NCBI RefSeq assembly: GCF_008831285.2
Contig: NC_045149.1
Coordinates: 20,537,035 to 20,601,034, forward strand
DNA length: 64,000 bases
Reading direction: 5' to 3'
From: Nymphaea colorata
Lineage: Eukaryota > Streptophyta > Magnoliopsida > Nymphaeales > Nymphaeaceae
The notes beneath the pieces are model-generated. The model made no database searches and was not told the origin of the DNA. It worked only from the letters and a program-made list of their open reading frames with translations. The translations under genes and the position numbers were made by a program. Shown here in pieces: positions 1 through 11,685 of this stretch (positions are counted from its first letter, which is position 1; the number at the start of each line of letters is the position of its first letter).

Positions 1-442
1 TAATGTCAAAGGAACATGTTTTTTGGTGTTGGTTCACAGGCTTTTCGACATCTCCACATCACATTGTATTGTTCCTTTTGTCTTTCTCATTTTGTCCTTA
101 TGCTGAAACTCGGCACTTTTTTCAAATCATATCAATCATCAATGGCTTTGAAAATGAATTTGTAATAAATCAAGAGGAAACTTAATATGATTTGGAATCG
201 CTTGGAAAGAGAAATATGCATATATATGAACCTTGGGAAAAGGTAGTAATATTACTAAACTTATGCCCAACGATAGTTCGAGCATGAAATATGCATATGA
301 AAAAACATAACAAAAATGAAACCATAATAAAACAAAAGCATTACATTGTTAACTACGCCTAAGGAGGCACCTGAGATGATTAGGCAAACGATTGGTCTAT
401 ATCGCAATAATGACACGAGGCATCTAATTAAATGATTAGGAC
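1..442. other. AT-rich stretch, no gene seen
   Basis: Only short uninterrupted reading frames are present and none resembles a known protein. The stretch leads into a retrotransposon relic. Confidence 0.5.
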
Positions 443-602
443 ATGGTTCCGAGATCTAATTTTTTTTTTTCCGTTGTATTATATTCTCCTCCATCTGATG
501 TTGAATGTATTACATCCTCCTTAATGATGCAAATGCATGTAAGACAGACACTTCTTGAATATAAAAACATTCCAAAGTTTGACTTTGCTTTTGCTTTCAT
601 AC

Positions 603-708
603 AAAGCCAAGGAAGAAACAAGAAAACCAGCTTCAAGGACATTAAATTAAGATGCAAAGCCAAGGAAGAAACAAGAAAACCAGTTTCAAGGACATTAAAT
701 TAAGATGC
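603..708. repeat. 53-bp tandem duplication
   Basis: Two nearly identical 53-bp units, at 603-655 and 656-708, differ by about one base. Each carries the purine-rich stretch aaagccaaggaagaaacaag. They sit immediately before the copia reverse-transcriptase relic, so the duplication probably arose inside decaying retrotransposon DNA. Confidence 0.85.
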
Positions 709-1001
709 AAAGGCCGATAATAATTGCAACTCGATTACAAAAGTTCACTAGAGGTAAGTTTATCTTTCTGGTATTCTATGTCGATGATATATTCCTGACA
801 AGTAATGATGTGAGTATATTGCATGAAACTAAGAATTTTTTGTCAACAAAGCTTGACATGAAAGATCTTGGTGATGCATCTTTTGTATTGGGGATCCAGA
901 TATTTCGAAATCGTTTTCGGGTTATTTTTGAAAAAGAGTTTATAATCACAACCTTATTTGATTTTCAATCGTCTGTTATATTTAGAGACTACCAATCATA
1001 A
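705..1001 (+). pseudogene. Ty1/copia reverse transcriptase fragment
   Basis: The frame encodes a short piece of a copia-type reverse transcriptase (RVT_2). It contains the catalytic YVDD motif (FYVDDIFLTSND), then KDLGDASFVLGIQIFR, the characteristic copia segment after the active site. Complete copia polyproteins run well over 1000 residues. Here the upstream gag, protease and integrase, the palm before YVDD and the RNase H after it are all missing, and the similarity fades after about residue 75. No LTRs were found. This is a dead fragment of a plant retrotransposon. Confidence 0.85.
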
Positions 1002-1265
1002 TTAGTGTGTATTGAAATATTATATGTTTCATTTTCTATGTAGAAATCTACCCATCAGAAGGCCATTTTGTTTCTCTCTACCAAGATTCCTACTTCACAA
1101 ATAAACAACGTTATCTTGATTAAATCATGTGAGGATTGCTTATGCTTCTATATGAAAACCATCCCCCTCGAATGACATGATGTGAAACGGGTTAGTATTT
1201 CTTATGCCGAAACATCACCATCAAACTTTGTCACTACATATATTAGTTTGGCACCTGTCTTATTA

Positions 1266-3280
1266 ATTTAAAAGTTCATTTATAGCACGCTAAGTCTAAA
1301 CTTCCTTAGCAACTTTTTTAATCAAACATCGCCTAGTCTAAGTGAGCTTCTATGTCAGTGAATAGACCAATTAGAAAAAAATTGCGACAAGCAAGCTAGG
1401 GTTAAATGGAGAGCAAAGCGAGATTATGAGAATAGAGACACACCCCAAGTATTCAACACTTGACTCTTTCAACTTCAAATTCTTAGAGGTGGTTAATTGT
1501 TCTTATAAATATGGAAGAGTGACAGAGTAATATATTGTTATTGTCTTATGAGTCTGTGACGATAACAGAGTAACATATTGTTTTTGTCTTATAAATCTGG
1601 GACTGTAAAATAGTAATATATTGTTATTATCTCATGAATATGGAATAGTAAGAGTGTGTTACTATTACTAAAAGGCCGTTTGGCCCAACTTTTTAGGCTG
1701 GATTTCATGCAACCAATCGAGTTGACTAACCTCATCCATCACTGTCTCATGAATCTAGGACAGTAAAAATATATTACTATTGCTAAACATTTTGTTGGTC
1801 CAATTCTTTAGGCTAGAAGTTGGACTCATCTTTCCTGTTCATGCAACCAATCGGGTTGACTAACCTCATCCATTTAAAAGTTCATTTATAGCACGCTAAG
1901 TCTAAACTTCGTTAGCAACTTTTTTTAATCAAACATCGCCTAGTCTAAGTGAGCTTGTATGTATGTGAATAGACCAATTAGGAAAAAAATTGCGGCAAGC
2001 AACCTAGGGTTAAATGGAGCGCAGAGCTAGATTGTGCCAATAGAGACGTGCCCTAGATAGGGGTGAACACGAGCCGAGTTCAGTTAGCTCGAGCTCGGCT
2101 CGACTAATGAAACCTTACGCTCGACTCGGCTCGAGCTCGATAATAGCTCGACGGAAGCAATTCGAGCTTGACTTGACAACCACATGTTGAGATCGAGCTC
2201 GACCCGATTAAGGCTTGACAAACTCGTTTGAATAGAATTGATATTCATCGTTAAGTGTTGAGTTTGAGCTCAACTCGATTAAAGCTCGACAAACTCGTTT
2301 CAATAAAATTGATATTCATCGTTAAGTGTTGAGCTCGAGCTTGACTCAATTAAGGCTTAACAAACTCGTTTGAATATATCGACTTGACTAAGGCTCGACA
2401 AACTCGATTAAGGTTCGAGCTCAACTCGGCAGTTACGTGTTGAGCTTGAACTCAACTTGAATATTTGAATGAGTAGACTCATGAACTCGAGCTTAGCTCG
2501 TTAAGCAAATGACTCGGTTCGAACTCGTTCACAAGCCGAGCTTTAACGAGTCGAGCTCATTGTTCACCCCTAACCCTAGGTATTGAACACTTAACTCTTT
2601 CAATTTCAAATTCTTAATGGTGGTTTGGTAATCGTCTTACATTCTTATGAATTTGGGACAGAAACAAAGTATTATATCGTTACAGTCTTATGAATCTAAG
2701 ACAGTAACAAAGTAATAAATTGTTATTGTCTTGTGAATCTGCAGAGTAATATATTATTATTATCTCATGAATCTGGGATAGTAAGAGTACGTTACTATCG
2801 TATGAATCTAAGACAATAACAAAGTAATATATTGTTATTGTCTTGTGAATCTAGTACAGTAAGAGAGTAATATATTGTTATTGTCTCATGAATTCGAGAT
2901 AGTAAGAGTATGTTACTGTTGCTTAACAGCCTGTTGGTCCATCTCTTTAGGCTGGAAACCGAACTCATCTTTCGTGTTCATGCAACCAATTGAGTTGACT
3001 AACCTCATCCATCATGTGCACTTGTCTCCTATGTGTCCATGGTGGGTGTTCGCTGTGGTGTGCTCGACACCCTGACCATAAAACTATTGACAAAGCATCA
3101 CCAGTTGGGGAAACGTTTTTTGATTTATTGCAAAGTGATGTTCCCTTAATAGTGGAATTGCAAAATGCCACATGGTATTATTGTTCACGAATCAATAGAT
3201 TAAGCTTCTTCCCCAAACTACCCTTCTTGCAGCGGCTAGGTCTTCTTAACAAAAAAAAATGCATAATATGTCAACAATGT
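1266..3280. repeat. Block of diverged duplicated repeats
   Basis: Three kinds of repeated sequence interlock here. A ~175-bp segment at about 1268-1440 recurs at about 1871-2045. A motif of the type gagttgactaacctcatcca recurs near 1720, 1855 and 2995. Many ~45-bp units contain gtaatatattgttattgtct at 1527-1680, 2700-2760 and 2820-2900. No coding potential is evident. The block looks like an old non-autonomous element or duplicated satellite-like DNA that was later interrupted by the insertion at 2058-2572. Confidence 0.65.
2058..2572. mobile_element. hAT-like non-autonomous element, 515 bp
   Basis: The left end is TAGGGGTGAACA and the right end reads TGTTCACCCCTA, a perfect 12-bp terminal inverted repeat. 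Flanking 8-mers gccctaga (2050-2057) and accctagg (2573-2580) match at 6 of 8 positions, as an aged 8-bp hAT-type target duplication would. The interior is built of gagctcgagct-like words and two ~70-bp sub-repeats starting near 2221 and 2291. There is no transposase. The uninterrupted relative of the flanking repeat at about 1436-1470 shows the pre-insertion site. Confidence 0.8.
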
Positions 3281-3428
3281 GGGTGAACACGAGCCGAGTT
3301 GAGCTCGACTCGACTAATGAAACCTTGAGCTTGATAATAACTTGACATAAGCAGCGCGAGCTCAACACAATAGTTACTTATTGAGCTCGAGCTCAACTCC
3401 ATTAAAATTCGACAAACTCGTTTGAATA
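3281..3428 (+). mobile_element. Truncated relative of the 2058-2572 hAT-like element
   Basis: The stretch begins gggtgaacacgagccgagtt, the left end of the element at 2058 without its first bases, and follows that sequence through ctaatgaaacctt and aaactcgtttgaatata. The right half and right terminus are absent. No target duplication is visible. Confidence 0.7.
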
Positions 3429-4455
3429 TATGAACTGCATGAATAGTAGCATAACATAGAACTCGTCCAACACACAAAGCTTTTAGCAAAAAGTTTTTAG
3501 CAAAAGCATATCTCCAACCAGGAAAACTTAGACGCATGACACGCATTTTGAAAATTGAGAAAAATGGTTGGGCTTTAGAGGAGAAATAGTCATTTATTAA
3601 TTTCAGTTGGTTGTTGCATGAATTTATGGGGATGCATGCGTGCAATCCAGAACAAAGGAGGAATTCCTGATACCAAAATAAATATTTCTTGAAAGGACAG
3701 CAATAAATGGGAGTTCAACCTCTTTATGCATTAAAGTATTTGCTTCATTGAAGTGGGTGCATGCAGCCCTGGGGATTATCAATGCTCCCCAATTATAATG
3801 TTGAATCTCCCAATCATTTTAAAAGGAGAAATTGATTATTTGACCCTGTTGTGGAGGACTGAAATAAAGTCCTAATCCTTGTTCCTTACTGCTCATAAAT
3901 ACATGTCATAAACATTTCTCCAAATCTTTCACTAATATTAGCAAGTGAAAAAATTGTAAAGATTCTATTTAATAACGAATTTCTTTCTGTTCAGTAGCCC
4001 GTTTTGGTTGGTACCCAGAAAGGGTATAAATTAAATCAACCGGCACTATTTTCAATCTCTTAAATAAAAATTAGCGTGTTCCAAGAGCCTTACTTGTTGG
4101 GAAATTGAGTTGCTGAGTGAGCCACAAAGTATTCACCCACAAACAAATGGGTGAATTGATATTTTCATCATTTATTTTGTATTAATCTAGGATGACCCTC
4201 ATGAGTGAGTTGGGTGATTAACCATATTCATTCACTGTAAATATATATTAAAAAATTAAACGCTGACTCTGTCTTTTGAGATTTATCTAGCTATCCAATG
4301 AAAACTGTTTGATCCAACATGATAGATAGTTAAGAAAAAAATAAAGAGAAAATGTTGATGATCATTTTCGTCATCCTATTTGTTCACACAATTTTCTCTC
4401 AACTATCCGTCTACTTGTTGGGTGGTCATTTTAAAAGCTAAAGTCAACATTCACT

Positions 4456-4457
<2 letters not shown>
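3429..4457. other. AT-rich stretch, nothing recognised
   Basis: No reading frame with recognisable similarity and no clear repeat ends were found. Confidence 0.45.

Positions 4458-4552
<95 letters not shown>
4458..4552. repeat. Compound (TA)n(GA)n microsatellite
   Basis: About 37 TA dinucleotides run into ten GA dinucleotides. This is low-complexity DNA with no coding role. Confidence 0.95.
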
Positions 4553-4553
<1 letters not shown>

Positions 4554-4640
4554 TTTTTTTTCTATCAATTACATTAAAGAATAGCATTCCCACGATTCGG
4601 TTAATCCTTTTTACAATTAAGTTATCCAGTCACTTTTATC

Positions 4641-4834
4641 CAGGGGTGGAGGGAAGGGGGGGCCGCCTGAGCCGTGGCCCGGGTGAGCGCAAGAATTTTT
4701 TTTATATTGAAAAAATCAATTTTTTTTAGTTTGGCCCGACCCGTCGCTCCTCTTAACCCGACCTGTCGCTCTTCTTGGCCTGACCCGTGGACCGTTTGGC
4801 CCGCCCCTGAAAAAAAATCCCGGCTCCGCCCCTA
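4641..4834. mobile_element. hAT-type MITE, 194 bp
   Basis: The ends CAGGGGTGGAG and CTCCGCCCCTA form an 11-bp imperfect terminal inverted repeat. The flanking 8-mers cttttatc (4633-4640) and cttctatc (4835-4842) match at 7 of 8 positions, the duplication length expected of hAT transposases. The interior is rich in tggcccgacccgt-like words and encodes nothing. It is far more GC-rich than its surroundings. Confidence 0.8.
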
Positions 4835-4842
4835 CTTCTATC

Positions 4843-6001
4843 TACTTTCTATTTTTTTTATATAATTTGATGAGTAAGTTAACAACCATTTTCATAACAG
4901 ACAGAAATCTTCCTCAACACACGTTTTATGAGGCATACTTACAAATTTTACTACGAGCATTCGCTTTGCATATTCTCATGCTGGCGCATGTTTTCAAATG
5001 GAGAGAGAGAGAGAGAGAGATTAATGTTTAACATAATAAATTATAAGGAAACGAACTTAGCTCACCAAGTCCATATTTAATGAACCCAACAGTAATTTGT
5101 GAATGAACTTAATGATGCTAAGCTCCCCAAGTTTTCCTTTGATTCTATATATGTCATTCATTGCTTTGTCTGCATGCGAGTCCTTCTTGGGCTGTCAGTG
5201 GCATCAAATAAGCGCGCATTTCTCACAGCACATGCATTGCACCATTCAATGCTTTCAATACTTGTTTCGATTACCTATGTTGAAGGAATATCCACTTTCA
5301 AACTAGGCACCGATAGGAGTCCTTATTCATGAAGATTGCTTTCTTTTACTCATCCATTGGGAGAAGAATCGGAAAAGTATAGTCTAAACCTTTAGGGTGT
5401 GTTTGATTGCTTGATGAGTAGATCCGCAGCGACATGCAGATCGAATTCGTATCCGTCATGGGGCCACACCGGATTTAACATTCTATTCGCCAATCGTCGA
5501 AGTGACATGCTAGATATGACCCCAAAACAAAATCAAAGAAGACGGAAACAATTCGGATCAATCCAGAAATTTTTTTTGCTTAATAGAGAGAATTGTAGAG
5601 CTAGAAATTTTTAACTGAGGGACACTGATCCGTCTTATTATTGCAAAGGGTTTGATGCACGTTGAGCTATAAGACACCGGCCGAACCTTGGAGTGGGCAC
5701 TGCATATGGCTAGGTCTAAGTCCAACATCAAGATAATAAAATTTTTATTAGGATTCATGCAACCCACACCAGCCCAAGGTAGCTCCGCTACTTGTTCGCT
5801 AGTCCTACCGCATTCTTAGCTAAAGCTTGTTTCTATTTCATGGCTATACATGCAGCATAGTTGACTTAGTTTGTGTTTTTATCATGATTTCCATTATTTA
5901 TGGGGAAGCATATGTTATTTTCTTGTGACAAATGTGATGTGACAAGCAGTGGGGTCATAAATTTTGGTTTGAGAGACAATAACTGAAAAAAAATTGAATG
6001 T
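4843..6001. other. Intergenic, nothing recognised
   Basis: A (GA)n run lies near 4999-5021. A possible Tourist-like left end (ttagggtgtgtttgattgc) occurs near 5394 but no matching right end was found. No gene is supported. Confidence 0.45.
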
Positions 6002-6004
6002 TTA

Positions 6005-6181
6005 GAGGTAGTTTGACAATATGAGCACATTATTATTGTCTTATCAATCTGTTTTCAAAAAAGTCAGGCAGAGGCAGATTCATTGAACACTTATAATAAC
6101 AGTGTCACATGAATCTGTCTCATTTTTTGAAACGGGTTCATGAGACAATAACGAAAAATGTTACTCGGGCCAAACAACCTC
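6005..6181. mobile_element. Tourist/Harbinger-type MITE, 177 bp
   Basis: The ends GAGGTAGTTTGAC and GCCAAACAACCTC are inverted repeats (11 of 13), flanked on both sides by TTA (6002-6004 and 6182-6184), the standard PIF/Harbinger target duplication. No coding sequence. Confidence 0.7.
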
Positions 6182-7320
6182 TTAATAGTATCCATATATG
6201 TAAATAAGAAAATAGTTGAGAGTACCGATATGCAAATAAAGGAATTTCATGAGACTGTGTGGGCAGCTGCCTACACAGTCCCACATGCGAGTCCACTGCT
6301 GGAAAGTGCCTCATCTATCCTTTGAGTCATGATTCCTAGGGCTTATGAATAAACAATGATTCCTGATCTTAGTTTGTCAACCACTTGAGCTACAAGAAGC
6401 ACGCATAAAATAATGTGAGTTAAAACAATATATGCAACTGCATAAGCAACCAATGCTAGATAAGCATTGCCCCATGATATTAATATTGTCTTGTTTCGTT
6501 GGCAATATTAAAAGCTACTTGGCACATAAAGTGATGATAAATATTTGGTCTTACATTGATGTTGAGAAGAATGGGTTGGGTAAGCGGGGAAAAGTTATTA
6601 TATTAGTGCGGCTCATGTGTTTTTGTGCATTAATTCTCCTGAGAACCTATAGTGTCTAGGAGGAATATATTATATATTTACATATTTTAGCTGGGACGAT
6701 GTAAAATTATAACTATGTTTGGGAGTTTACTTGTGTTGGTTATTTATATATGCAAATAGCGAAATTTCATTATCAAGCCTACGTTTTACGTATAATTTCA
6801 AAAATAGACCCTTTTTTGTGAATATGGAGACGGATTGACGTGTTATGCAGTGAACAGGAAACGATATATTGCAAACGTTTTGCTTTCAATTTCAAATTCA
6901 AACTCCGCATGTCCTGCTTCCATGGAAAACATTACTTTCAATTTTAGTTAAAGGCCCCTTTTTTTAATAAAAAATAATTTTCAAAAATCACAAATGTGAA
7001 GTCCCTTTCCAAGTTACCATTAAAATATTGGGGGCAAGTTATGTTTCCTTGTATCGTGTCTGCCGCACCGCACAATCTGGAGGAGTCGGCCCGTGACAGG
7101 TTATATGTTAGGAAGAAAGGCAAAAGACATCACATTCCCCTGCCCCCCATTCATGCCAGGTGTTGAACAGAAAAACCCATGGAGCAAGGAAAGACACTGC
7201 CCTTGAAATTGTCATATTTTAAATAATTCAGTTTTATATCTACGATTGTGATAAATCTTAACAACTTATGTATGAGATTGTTAAATGATTAGTCATTTTG
7301 TTTCTTGTGGGTTGAGATTC
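6182..7320. other. Intergenic, nothing recognised
   Basis: AT-rich sequence without a supportable gene or repeat boundary. Confidence 0.45.
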
Positions 7321-7645
7321 TAGGGATGAACAACGCTCGAGCTCAACTCGTGAACGAGTTCGAGCCGAGTCATTTACTTAACGAGTCGAACTCGAGTTCA
7401 TGAATCAACTCGTTCAAATAATCAAATTGAGTTCGACCTCAATACGTAACTGCCGAGTCGTGCTCGAGCCTTAATCGAATTTGTCGAACGAGTTTATGAG
7501 TTTATCGAGTCATGAATATCAATTTTATTCAAACTAATTTGTTGAGTTTTAATCGAGTTGAACTCAAGCTGCTTTCGTCGATCTCGAAGCAAGTCGAGCT
7601 TAAGGTTTCATTAGTCAAGCAGAGCTCGAGCTGAGTGAGCCCATT
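7321..7645 (-). mobile_element. Inverted, damaged relative of the hAT-like element
   Basis: The block opens with tagggatgaacaacgctcga, the reverse complement of the right end of the 2058-2572 element with changes. It continues through words typical of that element's interior and reaches aaggtttcattagtcaagc near 7602, the complement of its left portion. The distal terminus has decayed and no target duplication is visible. Confidence 0.7.
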
Positions 7646-9008
7646 TGGAACGACTCTTCTTCTCTTAAAACTTATAAATCGTCCTCAAAACATAAGGCCT
7701 TAAATGAAAACAAAAATGAAGTAGAGGCCTGTTTTCTGGACATAGGGTAAAACTGTGCGCTTTTTTGTCAATACACCAAAAGAAAGGGGGAAGGTAGAAA
7801 GTGCACAGCACGTGAACAATAAGTTTGAGGACCTGCGGGGCTCTAAAAAAATGTGTCCTTCTTTTCGGTTTCTTGCCTCTCAATTATTGTGCATAAATCG
7901 TACTTTTTAAAAGAAATATTTTACAAGTTACATTTTTTTTTTAAAAAAAGAAAATCCTTTGTACTTATTTCTCTTTATAGTCTTCGAACTGCAGTTCGCA
8001 GAAAAGGCTCCCGGTGGCAGAAACGTAGTTATGGGCAACGACGAGGGTAGTTTCCACCCTGGCCAGACGAACACCGCCGGTGAGATACTTTTTTTTGCCT
8101 CTTTTTTTTCCCCCAAAAAAAAAATTCCGGCTTCGAAAAGCCCAACGGACTCGAGTGGTCTTTATTGCGAACCAGCGGGGGTTCGCACGGGATCCCAAAA
8201 AAATTAATAAATATTTTGTCCATTTTTGTTCTTTTTCCTGTCTGGTGCCTGTTTTGAGAAATAAATTTCCGGATTTACGGTATCTTTTCAGAGAGCAAGG
8301 AAGTAAATTGATTGTGACTGCCTTGAATTCTGTATATATGTTTTTTTTTTAAATTAAAGTATTATATATGTTTTTTTTAATTAAAGTATTTATTTTTTTA
8401 CTCCCAGGAAATAAACATGATTTACGGTTTAATTCTCTTTTTTTTATATAATATGTTTGGCATCTGACACCACACCCAAGTCCAGAGCATAAAGAATCGA
8501 CCTCTCCCCGCTTGACTGCCACCAAATGTCCATATTACCCTTTCTTCACTTCTTCACGTCATGCGATCCGCACATGCAGCGCCCGTGCATGCACGGTCAT
8601 GCTCACGCCCCGCATCAGTATGGCAGGTACTCTCAGTTTCTAAGAATTTTTTAATCGATCGATGGAATATTGTATAAAAAGAGAATTACCTTAATTTAAT
8701 TGTGCTTAACCATTTAAAATAGTGGCCATTTTTTTATTTTAATTGACCAAAACAAGTGCAGGTTTGTGTGGGCAATTGTCCGCATTAGAATTGAAGCCCA
8801 ATTTTTTTTAATGAAACTCTAAATGCATACAAATCATTCCGTTTTTTGTTTCCAATATAAAGTGACTGACAATCACGAATAAAGTGACCTACATGTTGTG
8901 GGGCAGTCCCATATAATTGAATCTAAACCAGACCATTTAATTATGATTTTAAAAGTGCATATATACATGCAATTTGCTTATTATGTATTCATGCATTTTG
9001 CCGTTCTT
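7646..9008. other. Intergenic, T/A-tract rich, nothing recognised
   Basis: Several overlapping frames at 7850-8350 come from poly-A and poly-T tracts and resemble nothing known. Two similar atatatgttttttttt tracts lie at 8333-8400. Confidence 0.45.
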
Positions 9009-9011
9009 TAA

Positions 9012-9222
9012 GGGCCTGTTTGATGTCAAGGTGAAATTTGCAATGTTAAAATTACTATGAAAAAAAATCCTTGGTAAAAAGTAGAACCTCAAAAAGTCCT
9101 TGTTCTATCTAATAATTCATGGTAATTTTTCTTGCATTTGTTTGATTTAAAAAGAAAAAACCATACAAAAACTTGCAGTTTTCATCTATGCATAGTGAAA
9201 TTCCTGTGCATCAAACGGAACC
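9012..9222. mobile_element. Tourist-type MITE, 211 bp
   Basis: The left end GGGCCTGTTTGATG and right end CATCAAACGGAACC are inverted repeats (about 11 of 14), each flanked by TAA (9009-9011 and 9223-9225). The right end shares ttcctgtgcatcaaac with the right end of the larger element at 50635-52613, so this is plausibly a deletion derivative of the same family. Confidence 0.75.
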
Positions 9223-9225
9223 TAA

Positions 9226-10391
9226 AGGTCTAAAATTTGAAGTATTAACGCTCGTAATCAACAGCAGAACCAATAATTCTTTGTTGAGGGGCAATGGAGT
9301 CGCAACTCATGTTTGGTATGGGCACCTCGTATAATTTTTGAACCATTATAGTATAAATTCAAGTTCTCTTAAAAAAATATTTGAGTGTACCAGCTTCCAT
9401 GTATCTCCGTCACTGAAGTCCGCCACAGTACATTTGACAACGACACTCACCGGCTTTATATTAAAAAAATCCCCTTGATAGTTGACACGTCCTATTGTTC
9501 CTCTCCAATTTCATAAAAACATGACTTATACTTGATAAATAAACACTGAACTGACGATCAGCAACAACAGATTAAGTAATAATCATACATTTCGATCGAT
9601 CCAACTTAATTTATCTCGAATCTCTTAGACCAAGAAAATTTGAGCAAGTGACCAGCCATTAACTCCCAGAAAACAACCATACTTTGCCGAGATAACGTAA
9701 AAAGGGAATCGAAATGAATCGCTACCAAAGCGTTTGCCTGCAACTCTTTTTCTTTATTTGAGTGTTTGAATGTCATAAACTAGGAAACACATAGATCTTC
9801 TGCTGCAAGGTAGCAAATCGAACGACCTTTACGTGCGCATCAAACAAATGAATTTTGTTTCCTGGCGAATTTATTCCCGGACACAATCAATGAAGCTACC
9901 CTGCTGCAAGCTCTGAGACTCTTCATCCTTCATGAAGCAATAAAGAAAAGTACTGGAAGTTCACGAACTCGGCCGTGTTTCACGTGACGCCCAAACAGGC
10001 ACCAATTATAGCCGCATTGACTCATATATCTGCACATATACTATTTTAAACAATAGTATATTGCGCATATAATATTTTATATGCGATGGGGAGCATCTAT
10101 TTTGCTTTCTATGTATAATATGAACAGTTATGTGTGGGGGAGGGGACCAAATGCATAAACTGCCGCACTCACCCACTTCGAAAAAAAGTCGTATTATTTT
10201 CTTTTCAAAGTTTATTTTATTTACTTTTACTGTGTGCTTTGGCATCCCTTCCGAGGCTGCTTCAATCAATAGTCGTGTCTTTTCTGGGATTGGTACGGGC
10301 ATTTCCTGTCTTTTCAAACACGGATCTTCAGTTATTCCCTGGTATTTCTGCTCGTATGGATTGGTGCCTCGCATGTGGGCTTATCGTGCAA
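9226..10391. other. Intergenic, nothing recognised
   Basis: No supportable coding sequence. Frames at 10006-10477 on both strands show no family resemblance. Confidence 0.45.
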
Positions 10392-10569
10392 AACATTTAG
10401 CTGAGGGCATTATTGGAAACTCACATATTATATCATACAATAATATCATGTCGTATTATATTTGGTTATTAAAATAGTTAAATTAACATTTAGCTGAGGG
10501 CATTATTGGAAACTCACATATTATATCATATATGTCGTATTATATTTGGTTATTAAAATAGTTAAATTA
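10392..10569. repeat. Tandem duplication, 93-bp unit
   Basis: The unit starting aacatttagctgagggcatt occurs at 10392-10484 and again at 10485-10569. The second copy lacks about 9 bp around caataatatcatg, so the duplication is recent enough to be almost identical. Confidence 0.85.
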
Positions 10570-11102
10570 GACTTTAGCATTGTCAAACAACATAACATGT
10601 GGGTTATAAAGTGATAATATTTCTAATTAAAAGACAAGCACTAGTGGTGAAGGCAGGTCCGGGTCTTCAATTTCTTGTCTTCATATTGGTGCGAAGATCT
10701 AACTTTTTCAATTATTAGTACCCTTAGGCAATTTTTTTTTTTTTAATTCTGCAACTGACAGGAACATTAGAATAAAGTAATGACGCTTTCCAATAGTAAC
10801 TGTTGTATATGAGACTTTGTTATTTTATTCTCAAACCCACTCCAGTTAGGTTTGGCTTTCTTTAATGGAGGAGTTCATTTTCAACAAGACTTCTCATGAA
10901 TAAAATAACATTTGGGAGAGGAGATATGAATGTTGTTTTACCATGTCCTTCGTTTTTCAAATGCTATAAAATAAGCGAGAAAGGGAGATAGATAATACAT
11001 TTGTCTTTTGTGAAACAAAAAAGCAATTTCTAGGGTTTCATGAATGAAGTTTCTATATGTATAAGAAGCTTAAGATAAATACCTTAGCAACAAATGATCT
11101 AC

Positions 11103-11290
11103 TAAGGGATTGTTCAAGAATCGTGTTATTGTTCTACTAACTTGTGCAAAAAACTGAAGCAAATTCATGAAACAATTTAACAAAGTGTTTCATTGAGCAG
11201 ATATAGTGTTTCGTGAAGTTATCTTAATTTTTGAAGCAGCAGAGATTTATGAGACAACAACAATTTGTTATTGTTGTCCAACAGACCTTA
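11103..11290. mobile_element. Possible Tourist-like MITE
   Basis: The left side taagggattgttcaagaat and the right side tccaacagacctta are weak inverted repeats, and the interior resembles the element at 34997-35152 (acaacaatttgttattgtt). The target duplication is ambiguous, so the call is tentative. Confidence 0.3.
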
Positions 11291-11625
11291 TCAGGTTGTT
11301 TGGTGTGAAGAGCACTAAGAAACAATCCAATGAACTTGCATCAAATGTTGGGGTAGGTTCATGTAATACTGATACTATTGTTTCATGAATATGCTCTAAT
11401 GTTTGATTGTTTAACATGTTTGTTAATAGAAACACTACGTGACTGTTTCATATATCTGTTTAAAAACTGAATTAAGCGAATATAATATGAGAACTAGTAT
11501 ACATTATGAATCTAACACTATTTTTATGTAAGATTTATGAGATAGTTGCATAATGTTCATGTTAACAAACTACCCTGAACAAAGTATAATAAAATGGAAT
11601 AGACTCCACAACACACACACTCTCT

Positions 11626-11685
<60 letters not shown>

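Noticed and set aside
705-1001. Intact copia retrotransposon
   Set aside because: Only the YVDD region survives. No LTR pair, primer-binding site or integrase was found around it.
1266-3280. CRISPR-like interpretation of spaced repeats
   Set aside because: Repeat units vary in length and spacing, the context is clearly a plant nuclear genome, and no cas genes exist.
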